Assembly (NCBI RefSeq): GCF_010500955.1
Contig: NZ_QVMJ01000004.1
Coordinates: 43,134 to 107,133 of the forward strand
DNA length: 64,000 nt
Reading direction: 5' to 3'
From: Bacteroides sp. 519
GTDB lineage: Bacteria > Bacteroidota > Bacteroidia > Bacteroidales > Bacteroidaceae
Shown: piece after piece, positions 23,300 through 32,118 of the stretch
Numbering within the stretch: position 1 is the first letter of the stretch
Layout of the letters: every line of letters begins with the position of its first letter
Notes under the pieces: model-generated
Told to the model about the DNA's origin: nothing
Database searches by the model: none
What the model saw: the letters and a program-made list of their open reading frames with translations, nothing else
Program-made: the position numbers and the translations under genes

Positions 23300-24573
23300 A
23301 AATACTTTAAAGGGGCAAACAATCGGCTGGTAAAACTACGTTCGTCGGTCATTATTTCTGCTATACCAGTTAATTCTCCATTGAATGTTAGATTTTTATT
23401 ATATGAAGTTGTTAAGCTTTGAGGTAAAGATATTGTTGCAATATAGTTTTCTTTATCAGCAAGCATAGATACTGATAAAATTGTTCCGGTAAGGTAACCA
23501 AATTCCATGTATGGATAACCAGTGAGTTGAATGTTTACACGTTGCCCTGTTTTCACTTTCCCAAAGCCTGATGTTGGTAACATGGCTTTACCTATGATTT
23601 TGCCTGCTTGTGCAGCTACAATTGAAAAGATTTTTTCGCCCATTGCAATTTCCTGATTTTCTTGCCACACATGTTGATAAGAGAGAATACCATCGGCTGG
23701 AGCTGTAAACAAATAAGTCTGTTCCCAATTATTAATTGTTGCCACAAGTTCATTGAATGCACTATTAAGAGAGGTTAGTAAAGTATTGGCTTCGCGACTA
23801 TGTTCCATTTTGAGCTCAATTATATTCTGTTCCAAATTAGCTTCCCGAATTCGTGCAGATGACAATGTTAGCATCAACTGTTCGGCAGTATGTTTGTATG
23901 AAAGGTAGGAGCGATGAGCATCTTCAAGAGCAGCATCAGATATTACATTTTGTTGATACAATTTCTTTTCACGATTATAAGTTGATTCTGTAATTTTCAT
24001 CTCCTCTTCACTATAACCAACTTGTTTGTGAAGATGAGCAATATAAACGCGATATTCTTTTATTTCCTTACAAATAGCTTCTTCTTTTTGAGTATATAAA
24101 TCCAGTTTAAGGAAATCACGATAAGCTGATAATGCTTTCATAAAAGCATTGTATGCAGGTTGTACTGTTCCAAGTGCCATCTTTTCTGGGAAAGATATAT
24201 TACACACACAACTATCTGTTGAAGTGAAATTCTTAAGTTTTTCCTTCAATATAAACATATCAGTAGTCAAGGCAGGATTTTCCATTGCAGCAATCACTTC
24301 TCCGGTTTTTATAGAATGCCTGTCTTGCAGAAAAATTTCTTTAAGCTTTCCGGTTGTACGAGCTACCATCCAAACAGGTGGATGTTCGGTAGTAATAACA
24401 ATTTCGGCTTGAACAACATCGGGATAGCGAAATAAGCAGCCTCCTATAAAAAGTAATAGAATAATTATAAAGAATACAGTTATCCCCCAACGAACAAGTG
24501 TACTGGGAGGCCGAGAGAGTATTTCCTGTACTTCCGAGCTACGCAATTCTATATCTTCCAGATGATCTGCCAT
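23281..24573 (-). CDS. HlyD-family membrane fusion protein
   Basis: Periplasmic adaptor of an ABC exporter, 430 residues. It has a short cytoplasmic N-terminus, one transmembrane helix (TVFFIIILLLFIGGCLF, about 33-50), a lipoyl/barrel-sandwich half (VARTTGKLKEIFLQDRHSIK), a long coiled-coil hairpin (about 130-290), the second lipoyl half (APADGILSYQHVWQENQ) and a beta-barrel end (GQRVNIQLTGYPYMEFGYL). Its start shares one base with the stop of the ABC exporter gene (TAATG), so the two are made together. Such adaptors usually link the exporter to TolC, which is not encoded in the window. Confidence 0.93.
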   Translation of the reverse strand: MADHLEDIELRSSEVQEILSRPPSTLVRWGITVFFIIILLLFIGGCLFRYPDVVQAEIVITTEHPPVWMVARTTGKLKEIFLQDRHSIKTGEVIAAMENPALTTDMFILKEKLKNFTSTDSCVCNISFPEKMALGTVQPAYNAFMKALSAYRDFLKLDLYTQKEEAICKEIKEYRVYIAHLHKQVGYSEEEMKITESTYNREKKLYQQNVISDAALEDAHRSYLSYKHTAEQLMLTLSSARIREANLEQNIIELKMEHSREANTLLTSLNSAFNELVATINNWEQTYLFTAPADGILSYQHVWQENQEIAMGEKIFSIVAAQAGKIIGKAMLPTSGFGKVKTGQRVNIQLTGYPYMEFGYLTGTILSVSMLADKENYIATISLPQSLTTSYNKNLTFNGELTGIAEIMTDERSFTSRLFAPLKYLWEKHF

Positions 24574-26774
24574 TATAATTCCAACTGATTTTTTACCAGA
24601 TTATAATATATACCTTTTTGTGCCACCAATTTCTCGTGTGTACCAATCTCGGCAATACGCCCGTGTTCTAAAGCCACAATTTGATCGGCACGTTTAACAG
24701 TACTCAACCGATGTGCAACAACTACCGAAGTTCTCCCTTTGAAAAAATCTTCCAGATTATTCATTATAATGCGTTCATTGTTAGCATCAAGGGCATTGGT
24801 CGCTTCGTCGAAAAAGATGAAAGTCGGATCTTTGTATACTGCACGAGCTATCAAGATGCGTTGCTTTTGCCCTTGACTGAGTCCATGCCCCTCCTGACCT
24901 ATTTTTGTGTTATAACCCAATGGTAATTCTTTTATAAAAGAATGAATATTGGCAACTTCGGCAGCATGTTTCAATTGATGCTTATCTATCTTACTTACCC
25001 CTGGAGCAATATTGCCAGCAATAGTATCGGAAAATATGAAACCGTCCTGCATCACTATACCACAGCGTTTACGCCACTGACGAATGCTGTAATTATTCAA
25101 ATTTACATTTCCTAACAGTATTTCTCCTTTTTCGGGAGGATAAAATCCTAGCAATAGCTTCACTAATGTTGTTTTACCGCCGCCACTCATACCTACAATA
25201 GCAGTTTGCTTGCCAGGAGGAATAATAAGAGTAATATCATCTAGTGTCGGATTTTCGTTCAATGGATCATATCTAAAAGTTAGGTTACGTACAAATATAG
25301 GTTTGCCCAATGGAACATCTTGTATTAGTTCCTTAGTTTCATCTTCTTCATTGGCTTTTTCATTTATCTCGCCTAAACGGTTCATGCTGAGGCGTGCGTC
25401 CTGAGTGTCGCGTACAAATCCAATCAACTGATCTACCGGACTGTTCAATTGTCCGATAATATATTGTACAGATAACATCATTCCCAATGTCATATCTCCT
25501 TTTATAACCAATCCGGCAACAAGAGCTGTTATCAGCAGGTTTTTGCTTTGATTTATTAGTATGGATCCCGAATCCTGATATTGTCTTAATGCTAATCCTT
25601 TAATACTGAGTTTGAATAGTTTTGCCTGAATACGTTCCCATTCCCACCGTTTTTGTTGTTCGCAAGCGGCTAGTTTAATTTCTTGCATACCACTTACTAA
25701 TTGTACTATGTTGCTTTGATTGGCCGACTGCTGCGCAAAACGTTTATGGTCTATCTCGGCACGCTTCTGCATAAAAAGCCATACATAACCAACATATAAT
25801 ATAGTTCCAAATAAGAAGATAAGAAAAATCAGTCCATTATATATAAGAAGCACAGTTCCAAAGACCACAATATTGAAGAAAGAAAAAAGAATGCTTAAGC
25901 TTGAGCTAGTGAGAAATGTTTGTATACGTGTATGATCATTAATTCGTTGCAGAATGTCTCCAGTCATTTTCGAATCGAAATATCCCATTGGTAGTTTCAT
26001 TAACTTTATCAGGAAGTCGGAGATGAGAGCTATGTTTATACGAGCACCAATGTGTAATAAAATCCACCCACGAATAAACTCTACTGTTGCACTGCTAAAA
26101 GTTAGCATTAGTTGTGCAGCAAGTACTAGATATACAAAATTGAGGTTTTGGTTACTGATACCAAAGTCTACAACCGATTGTGTAAGGAAGGGGAGTATTA
26201 GCTGCAATAGGCTTCCCAGTAGCAAACCTAAAAAAAGTTGAAGGATGAGTTGTTTATAGGGTCGGAGGTAAGAGAAAAGGAATTGAATACTTTTTTTGTT
26301 CGTTTTTTCGTCTTCTTTTGCATAGAATTCTGGGGTTGGCTCCAACAATAAGGCTATCCCAGTATCTTCGCCATCTTTTACTGTACCTAACCAATTAGAG
26401 CAGAACTCTTTCTTTGTATATTTTATTTTTCCGGATGCAGGGTCGGCCACCCAAACATATTTGTTTTTAGCTGTTGCAGGAGATATTTTATAAACTACAA
26501 CAAAATGCTCCTGATTCCAATGGATGATACAAGGTAGAGGGACTTCTTCGAGGTTTTTGTAATCTATTTCAACACCAAGTGTTCGAAAGCCTAGCTTTTC
26601 GGCAGCTTCGCTGATTCCCAATAAAGAAACACCTTCACGGGTTAAAAAGGATTCTTTACGAATACCTTCCAGTGAATATGATTTACCATAATATGCAGCA
26701 ATCATACGCAAACAAGTAGGACCACAGTCCATGATGTCGTGTTGGCGGAAAATGGGAAAAGGCCTGTTTTTCAA
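24573..26774 (-). CDS. Peptidase C39-containing ABC exporter for double-glycine peptides
   Basis: A 733-residue inner-membrane exporter that should cut the leader after Gly-Gly and move the core peptide out. An N-terminal C39 peptidase has Cys17 in MDCGPTC, His in NQEHFVVVYKI and Asp in WVADPASGK, so the triad is complete. A six-helix membrane domain spans about 165-445. The nucleotide-binding domain has Walker A GMSGGGKTT, signature LSQGQKQR, Walker B FIFFDEAT and the H-loop AHRLS. It is followed by HlyD with a one-base overlap and preceded by the TlpA gene. The likely substrate is the 70-residue GG peptide at 28119-28331. Family assignment is certain; the substrate is inferred from proximity. 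Confidence 0.95.
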   Translation of the reverse strand: MKNRPFPIFRQHDIMDCGPTCLRMIAAYYGKSYSLEGIRKESFLTREGVSLLGISEAAEKLGFRTLGVEIDYKNLEEVPLPCIIHWNQEHFVVVYKISPATAKNKYVWVADPASGKIKYTKKEFCSNWLGTVKDGEDTGIALLLEPTPEFYAKEDEKTNKKSIQFLFSYLRPYKQLILQLFLGLLLGSLLQLILPFLTQSVVDFGISNQNLNFVYLVLAAQLMLTFSSATVEFIRGWILLHIGARINIALISDFLIKLMKLPMGYFDSKMTGDILQRINDHTRIQTFLTSSSLSILFSFFNIVVFGTVLLIYNGLIFLIFLFGTILYVGYVWLFMQKRAEIDHKRFAQQSANQSNIVQLVSGMQEIKLAACEQQKRWEWERIQAKLFKLSIKGLALRQYQDSGSILINQSKNLLITALVAGLVIKGDMTLGMMLSVQYIIGQLNSPVDQLIGFVRDTQDARLSMNRLGEINEKANEEDETKELIQDVPLGKPIFVRNLTFRYDPLNENPTLDDITLIIPPGKQTAIVGMSGGGKTTLVKLLLGFYPPEKGEILLGNVNLNNYSIRQWRKRCGIVMQDGFIFSDTIAGNIAPGVSKIDKHQLKHAAEVANIHSFIKELPLGYNTKIGQEGHGLSQGQKQRILIARAVYKDPTFIFFDEATNALDANNERIIMNNLEDFFKGRTSVVVAHRLSTVKRADQIVALEHGRIAEIGTHEKLVAQKGIYYNLVKNQLEL

Positions 26775-26783
26775 TGCATTTAT

Positions 26784-28058
26784 TTATTTCTTTAACAACT
26801 CCTTCAAGAACTCAATCAGCTTCTGTCCTCGCAAATCCTTTGCAATAATATTGCCATTTCTATCCAAGACATAATTAGCTGGAATAGCACCTATTTCTAA
26901 TCGTTCAATCTCATCAAATAACTCGCCTTTCTCATTGGTTGCAATTAAATGTGTGGGGATTGCATCAAAGTGTTTTTTGATTGCATTTTTCCAATAATCA
27001 TGATTGGCATCCATAGAAACCGGACATACTATTAAATCATCTTTAAATTCCTCGTGCACACGGGTTAGTATTGGAATCTCCAATAAACAAGGAATACACC
27101 AACTAGCCCAAAAATCTACCAAAACATACTTGCCTCGAAAATCAGCTAGCACAACAGTATCACCATCCAATGTGGGAAGAATAAAATTGAATAAAGCATC
27201 GCGACCACGGATTTCAGAGAGAACAGGCAAATTAGATTCGTTTACTTTGGGTTTTGTTATCTTTTCTTTCTTCTTTTTGTTTAATTGGGATATCTTAAAG
27301 GAAACTTTTTGATTTATCCATTTGAATATACGTTTAGATTCTTCGGAGGCAGGCGCAGATTCATAATCTGGTGAAAGTGCCTTAAGCCCTGAATGTTCTG
27401 GAAATCTAGCTTGTGCTGCTTTTATTAGATTATTTACTGAATCATTTCCTAAATGGGTTTTAAGTTCAGGCGTTAATAATGCGCTCCATATATTGTTAGG
27501 ATTGATAGAATTTTGAATAATATTCATGCGCCATTCAATCAATTCCTGCTGCAATAGCTGCATGCTATCTTCTATATTTACAAACCATGTAGAATCTTTG
27601 TCATAATAAGCATATAACTCTCCCTGAAGTCTACGAATATTGCGACGAATACTTTGAGAATGATGCCAATTTAAAGTAGATTCATTTGTAGCTTGTGAGC
27701 CTTCAACATCTTTGAATACAATGCCTAGGCCATCTGCTTCTGTTAATTCCAATACAATTTTATCACCTGGAGATGCTACCAATATTAATTGATTGGGACC
27801 ATATTTATCAAAGAAAATCACAATATCAGATTGTTCTGGTATTTGTCCATAAAGTGATACATCCATTTTATCTTTTCCAATCAACACTGAGTCTTCCATG
27901 CAATATTGATTTTCTATTTGATAATACATATACACCATTTGATCTTCTGCACAAAGAGTAGAGTCAACTTGTAATCTTACTTCAAAATTCTTTCCAACAG
28001 GAAATTGTATGATTGAATTTAAAACTAAAATAAAAAATATTGGAATAACACTTTTCAT
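26784..28058 (-). CDS. TlpA-like thiol-disulfide oxidoreductase
   Basis: A 424-residue envelope protein with a weak N-terminal signal (MKSVIPIFFILVLNSIIQFP). An N-terminal region of about 280 residues resembles the DUF4369-type domains often fused to Bacteroidota TlpA proteins. A C-terminal thioredoxin fold (about 285-424) holds the redox motif WASWCIPCLLEIP and the cis-Pro region IGAIPANYVLD. It probably reduces or isomerises disulfides in the periplasm. It sits between the precursor gene and the exporter, 9 bp before the latter, so it is likely to work on the secreted peptide with its two cysteines or on the VKOR protein. A hairpin separates it from the precursor gene. Confidence 0.88.
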   Translation of the reverse strand: MKSVIPIFFILVLNSIIQFPVGKNFEVRLQVDSTLCAEDQMVYMYYQIENQYCMEDSVLIGKDKMDVSLYGQIPEQSDIVIFFDKYGPNQLILVASPGDKIVLELTEADGLGIVFKDVEGSQATNESTLNWHHSQSIRRNIRRLQGELYAYYDKDSTWFVNIEDSMQLLQQELIEWRMNIIQNSINPNNIWSALLTPELKTHLGNDSVNNLIKAAQARFPEHSGLKALSPDYESAPASEESKRIFKWINQKVSFKISQLNKKKKEKITKPKVNESNLPVLSEIRGRDALFNFILPTLDGDTVVLADFRGKYVLVDFWASWCIPCLLEIPILTRVHEEFKDDLIVCPVSMDANHDYWKNAIKKHFDAIPTHLIATNEKGELFDEIERLEIGAIPANYVLDRNGNIIAKDLRGQKLIEFLKELLKK

Positions 28059-28070
28059 AATATAAATTTT

Positions 28071-28097
28071 AAAAAATCCCTGACTAATATAGTCAGG
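28071..28097 (-). terminator. Hairpin after the precursor gene, likely partial terminator
   Basis: On the minus strand CCTGACT-ATATT-AGTCAGG (28097-28079) is followed by GATTTTTT. Placed between the precursor and the TlpA gene, it could let the small peptide be made in excess over the exporter genes. Confidence 0.7.
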
Positions 28098-28118
28098 AAT
28101 TTTAATAACTACTAGATT

Positions 28119-28331
28119 TTATCCACAATTGGCATGTGAAGCATCAAGCAAATCGCCATAAGTATCCATTAGGATTTTTCCGGCTTCTTTTCCATTGATA
28201 CCTGAACCTACTGCGTTAAAGTCAAGAGTTGAGCCATCATTCAGATGTAAAACACAGCTAACACCTCCTGCAAGCGCATTCAGTTGTTTTTTTTCCAACT
28301 GAAACTTACTAAAATCATCTAAATTTTTCAT
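28119..28331 (-). CDS. Double-glycine leader peptide precursor (bacteriocin-like)
   Basis: A 70-residue precursor. The leader is residues 1-23 (MKNLDDFSKFQLEKKQ, then LNALAGG), with the regularly spaced hydrophobic residues of double-glycine leaders and a Gly22-Gly23 cut site. The predicted core is residues 24-70, glycine- and aspartate-rich, with only two cysteines (Cys26 and Cys69) near its ends, so a single disulfide would close almost the whole core into a ring. It lies in an operon with a C39 exporter and two thiol-redox genes, which supports secretion and oxidation. It resembles the natural-product precursor group of Bacteroidota in its leader; I do not recognise the core. Antibacterial activity or signalling are both possible. 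Confidence 0.85.
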   Translation of the reverse strand: MKNLDDFSKFQLEKKQLNALAGGVSCVLHLNDGSTLDFNAVGSGINGKEAGKILMDTYGDLLDASHANCG

Positions 28332-28415
28332 ATTACAAAAAACTTAAAAATAAAATATATTGCGATAAACTTTATCAAACCAATTATCGCTTTTGGCCAA
28401 GCTTTGCAAAACTTT

Positions 28416-29936
28416 TCAAATGAGATATCTCAAATCTTTTAATTCATAAACATTGGGCAGTGCATATCCATTTACCATTATAAATGGGGTATGCTTCAAA
28501 TTTATCTGTTCACAGAACTTTTGCTGTTCAAATAGTATTTGGTTTGCTCGTTCTGTACAGTTGTTCTTTATATTGAATTTATTCTTCTCTTTAAACCACT
28601 CGTTCAATTTCTCCATAGCCTGTATCCAGCCATGCAACAAATACGTATCAATTATTTCTTTAGCTATTTTCTTGGCTATCAAATCGTTATTATTAGTAAC
28701 AAAAATTAAATCAATTGGCAAATTAGAAATCATCATTAATTGCTCATGAAGTTTTGCACAATTACTACAATTAGGATTTGTTATTACTTGAATGCGATAA
28801 TCGTTTGATTCAACACCATTAGAAAGAACAGTAATTTGTGTTGGAACTTTAATAAACTGACTGGCTGAAAGTAAACGAGGGAACAATTCTGGGTTCATTA
28901 GATTAGCTTGTTTTTGCTCCAAAACCAAACTGTATTGTTTTAAAGATATTTGTTGCTTAATTATATTAACTGCGATAAAACAAATGCCACCTATTGTTAA
29001 GAAATAAAACAAATCAACAAAACGAATCAAAGTATATTCTGCTTCATTTAATTGATATAATACAAATGTAGAAATCCAAATAATCCAAACATCAATCATA
29101 CATAAGAAACACCATTTCCGTAAAACCGCTGCTTGATAGAACACTGAATAGAAAGTAAAAATACATCCTAAAGCAGATATAATTAATAGAATAACATGTT
29201 CACACCACCCTAAAGCAAAAAAATATAGTGTTGAGAAATAAATCATGGATAATTCTCCCAAATGAAAGCCAAATAATTGTCCACCTTTAGATTGTAATAC
29301 ATGGTTGCAATCAATCACATCTCCCACTTTGCAAATTCTTTGCATAAATGTGTCGTTTACAGACTCCTTATATATAATCAAAGCAGAAACTAACATACCC
29401 AAGAACAAAACCAGTAGATAAATGAGTAACATAGAAGAAATTGTATCAGTAGCAAACAACAACAAAGGCAAACATAATAAAAGCATCCCAACAATAATAT
29501 ATTGATATTGTTGAATATAATAGAAGAGATTTTTTATCCAATACAGATTATCATCAATAGTCTGCTCTGTCTTCTCACCCAACAATACAGTTCCTGTCCA
29601 CATTTTCAGAAAAGCAATTCTATTAATTTGCTTTTTCTTCCCTGATTGTTGAACCAAAGTTAAGTTCTCTTTATCCAATTTTGACACAATACAGAATGGA
29701 ACTTCTTTTGAATGAGTTACAGCAACAAAAGGCACTTCCAACTCATTTAGATAATTTAAAGGTAACTGATAAACACTGTTCTTGACCTGCATATTATCTA
29801 ACGCATCACTTATTCCGCGTAAAGTATTTCCAACAGGAATATCAAGAATCTGCTTTATTTTAACCTTTGACACCTTTACTGCCAATAGGCGTAAATACCA
29901 GTAGAGTATATTGTGAGTCTTATCTGTGTTTATCAT
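28416..29936 (-). CDS. VKOR-thioredoxin disulfide enzyme with degenerate C39-like N-terminus
   Basis: A 506-residue membrane protein. I start it at ATG 29936, which overlaps the upstream stop as ATGA; the longer ORF adds six residues. Residues 1-125 resemble a C39 peptidase fold (LRGISDALDNM, ELEVPFVAVTHSKEVPFCIV, KMWTGTVLL) but lack the catalytic Cys, His and Asp. Several membrane helices follow (about 145-330). These carry the VKOR cysteines: a loop pair (ICKVGDVIDCNHVL, Cys202 and Cys210) and the CxxC in KWCFLCM (Cys276, Cys279). A C-terminal thioredoxin-like domain has PNCSNCAKLH (Cys390, Cys393). It should make disulfides using quinone. The dead C39 domain may hold the peptide leader, as the C39-like domain of HlyB-type exporters binds substrate; this is inference. 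Confidence 0.87.
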   Translation of the reverse strand: MINTDKTHNILYWYLRLLAVKVSKVKIKQILDIPVGNTLRGISDALDNMQVKNSVYQLPLNYLNELEVPFVAVTHSKEVPFCIVSKLDKENLTLVQQSGKKKQINRIAFLKMWTGTVLLGEKTEQTIDDNLYWIKNLFYYIQQYQYIIVGMLLLCLPLLLFATDTISSMLLIYLLVLFLGMLVSALIIYKESVNDTFMQRICKVGDVIDCNHVLQSKGGQLFGFHLGELSMIYFSTLYFFALGWCEHVILLIISALGCIFTFYSVFYQAAVLRKWCFLCMIDVWIIWISTFVLYQLNEAEYTLIRFVDLFYFLTIGGICFIAVNIIKQQISLKQYSLVLEQKQANLMNPELFPRLLSASQFIKVPTQITVLSNGVESNDYRIQVITNPNCSNCAKLHEQLMMISNLPIDLIFVTNNNDLIAKKIAKEIIDTYLLHGWIQAMEKLNEWFKEKNKFNIKNNCTERANQILFEQQKFCEQINLKHTPFIMVNGYALPNVYELKDLRYLI

Positions 29937-30298
29937 AATTCCAACCCAAACCACCCATACAAATATTTACCCTCATGCCAAACCTCAATCAAATACTCCG
30001 ATTCCATCGAAGGATTAAAATTAAACGAAACAGTATTACCTGCTTCAACCCTCAAGCCATCCATATACACTATTTGCCCAGCAGAATCAGTTATTGTTAC
30101 ATCTAAATTCTCTAATAAATAGTTGGAATAGATAAAGATGGTACTATTTGAATGAGAGAGTATGGGGTGAGTTGAAAGGGAACGTTTGTTTTTATCCCAC
30201 CTTGAAATATTAGTATTTATCTGTTTCTGGGTCTCCTCATTTACACTACCTATTTGGAAAACACTTACCAGAATCAAACATAAAATTTTAATAGTCAT
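29933..30298 (-). CDS. DUF3244-like small secreted protein
   Basis: A 121-residue protein with an N-terminal hydrophobic signal (MTIKILCLILVSVFQIGSV) and a beta-rich Ig-like region (LDVTITDSAGQIVYMDGL, VSFNFNPSMESEYLIEV) resembling DUF3244 proteins of Bacteroidales. It ends in a four-base overlap with the VKOR gene, so it is the first gene of the peptide operon and translationally coupled to it. Its role is unknown; an envelope accessory or immunity function is possible but not shown by the sequence. Confidence 0.7.
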   Translation of the reverse strand: MTIKILCLILVSVFQIGSVNEETQKQINTNISRWDKNKRSLSTHPILSHSNSTIFIYSNYLLENLDVTITDSAGQIVYMDGLRVEAGNTVSFNFNPSMESEYLIEVWHEGKYLYGWFGLEL

Positions 30299-30325
30299 TG
30301 CGTGCTTTTTTTAGTTTCAATGCAT

Positions 30326-30333
30326 CAAAAATA
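30326..30333 (-). promoter_or_regulatory. -7 box of the peptide-island operon
   Basis: TATTTTTG on the minus strand matches TAnnTTTG and would start transcription about 20 nt before the DUF3244-like ATG. The -33 region is weak (TTTTATG at 30360-30354), as expected for an activator-dependent promoter. A palindrome lies just upstream. Confidence 0.55.
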
Positions 30334-30363
30334 GCCTCAAAAGCAATACACTGCATAAAATTA

Positions 30364-30409
30364 AGGTCGCAAAAAAGTCGCAATTGAATTTGCGACTTTT
30401 TTGCGACCT
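30364..30409. promoter_or_regulatory. 20-bp-arm perfect palindrome between regulator and peptide operon
   Basis: The arms 30364-30383 and 30390-30409 are perfect inverted copies with a 6-nt loop. Each arm holds two copies of GTCGCAA. It lies at about -45 to -90 from the predicted start of the peptide operon and 23 bp after the regulator stop, so it could be an operator, a terminator of the regulator gene (its tail is only weakly U-rich), or both. Confidence 0.65.
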
Positions 30410-30431
30410 CAAATCTGTACTTGTTTTCCCT

Positions 30432-32060
30432 CTAAAACCTCACAATAAACTCATCCCATTGGGCAGCCGAGCCAGGCTCACCAAATACTTTTTTAAACAA
30501 TCGTTCGCGTAGTGTAGAAACCGAATTATGTTGCATATACACCATATTAGCTATTTCTTTATTCGATAAGCCAGCCTTTATTAACAAGCAAACTCTCATT
30601 TCTTTTTCCGAAATCCGTGGATAACGTATACGTAATCGTTCGGTGAAACCATCATAAAAAAAATCTATTTGCTGTTGCAACTCTTCCCAATTTTCGTCTT
30701 TAAACTTGAAGCCGGGCTTTGAAATATTATCTCGTATGAAACAACAAATTTTCGATGTTTGAAAGCATTCAGTGTTTTCTTTTTGCTTTTTAAGAAGAAT
30801 ATGTTCCATTTGTTGTTTCAATTTAACTATTTCCGAATCTTTATTCTTCATTTGCTGTTGTTGGAAATAGCGTGTACGCCTGGCTTGCTCCTCCCATTCT
30901 TGCTTCCTTTTGTGCGAACGGTAATATACAATGTATGCACCTGCTGCCAGTGCTGTTGCAATAAAGATACTGAACAGTGCAATAATTTGATGCTGTTGTT
31001 TTTCCAATAGCAATTGATTTTTCTCTTGCTCAATATGTTGATAGACGTATAGTGATTTCACACGTTCCATCCCTTCTCTATCTGTTATTTGTTGTATGGA
31101 GTCATTATATTTAACATATTGTTCAAGGTGATCTATTGTTTCTTTATCTAAGCCTAAGGATTTGGCTAGCTTGTATAAACTCTCGTTTGCCCCTCGTTTA
31201 ACATATATGTTATCTGTTTCCAATGCTTTTAGATAGTAATAGCGAGCCGAATCCTGTTGCCCAGTATTATAATACAGCTCTCCCCAACCCAGAAAACCTG
31301 ATTCATTGTTGGTATTTAGAGATTTACGGGCATTATCATATTCTTCTAATTGTATATATATACTTGCCAGTTCCGATTGGATACCATTAACCTGCTCAAT
31401 ATTCCCTATTCTTTGCGCCGCATCTATTGCTTCCTTATAATAATATAAGGTACTATCAACATTATTACATGCTGTTTGTATACGTGCCATCTCTGTTAGA
31501 CTATATGGCAGGGTTCGCAAATCACCTGATAATGTATCATATCTATATGACTCTCTATATGCTTTAATACCATCTTCGCGCATGTTCTGATAGAAGAACA
31601 ATGTACCCATTCGGCTGTATATAAGGCTTAATATGTTATATTCTGTTTTGTTTTTCGAAGCATCAATTGCTTGTTGGTACAGGCTTATTGCTCTTGGAGC
31701 ATCACCCAAGTCTTGATAAATGCAACCCAGATAAAAATATGCTTCCATGCGTTGTTGCGGATTTCCCCATTGCTCATAATAGGGTACAGCTATTTTCATT
31801 AGCGAGTCCGAAGTATGAGGAATATAACATTTATCTTGTGCTTTTGTTAATAACAATATGTAGTACATACGAAGATCTCGTCGCTGGGTATGGATATGCG
31901 GACGTATCTCCTCAAGCACAGAAAATGCACTATCGGGCCGATAGCTCAGTAAGCTATCAGCCCTTACAAGTATGTGTTGCATGTCTCTGCTTCCGCAGGA
32001 AGAGAAAATCAAACAAGTGAATAGTAATAAAAAGGTTTGTTTTGTTATTGTGTGATACAT
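30432..32060 (-). CDS. TPR/LuxR-type membrane-anchored regulator of the peptide island
   Basis: A 542-residue regulator. A lipoprotein-like signal (CLIFSSC) precedes a periplasmic TPR region (about 30-340; YLGCIYQDLGDAPRAISLYQ is one repeat). One membrane helix follows (IIALFSIFIATALAAGAYIVYY, about 360-381), then a coiled coil and a C-terminal LuxR-like helix-turn-helix (LLIKAGLSNKEIANMVYMQ, about 490-540). The layout means that a periplasmic signal could be passed to cytosolic DNA binding. It lies immediately upstream of the peptide operon in the same direction but has its own -7 box (32110-32103), so it is most likely its regulator. A periplasmic peptide or envelope stress could be the signal (inference). 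Confidence 0.85.
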   Translation of the reverse strand: MYHTITKQTFLLLFTCLIFSSCGSRDMQHILVRADSLLSYRPDSAFSVLEEIRPHIHTQRRDLRMYYILLLTKAQDKCYIPHTSDSLMKIAVPYYEQWGNPQQRMEAYFYLGCIYQDLGDAPRAISLYQQAIDASKNKTEYNILSLIYSRMGTLFFYQNMREDGIKAYRESYRYDTLSGDLRTLPYSLTEMARIQTACNNVDSTLYYYKEAIDAAQRIGNIEQVNGIQSELASIYIQLEEYDNARKSLNTNNESGFLGWGELYYNTGQQDSARYYYLKALETDNIYVKRGANESLYKLAKSLGLDKETIDHLEQYVKYNDSIQQITDREGMERVKSLYVYQHIEQEKNQLLLEKQQHQIIALFSIFIATALAAGAYIVYYRSHKRKQEWEEQARRTRYFQQQQMKNKDSEIVKLKQQMEHILLKKQKENTECFQTSKICCFIRDNISKPGFKFKDENWEELQQQIDFFYDGFTERLRIRYPRISEKEMRVCLLIKAGLSNKEIANMVYMQHNSVSTLRERLFKKVFGEPGSAAQWDEFIVRF

Positions 32061-32102
32061 TATTATGTTGATGGTTACGAATAATAATCAAATTTTACCT
32101 TG

Positions 32103-32110
32103 CAAAGGTA
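32103..32110 (-). promoter_or_regulatory. -7 box of the TPR/LuxR regulator
   Basis: TACCTTTG on the minus strand, a full TAnnTTTG match, lies 42 bp upstream of the regulator ATG and just after the GH3 stop. It separates the regulator from the GH3 gene. Confidence 0.6.
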
Positions 32111-32118
32111 ATAAAATA

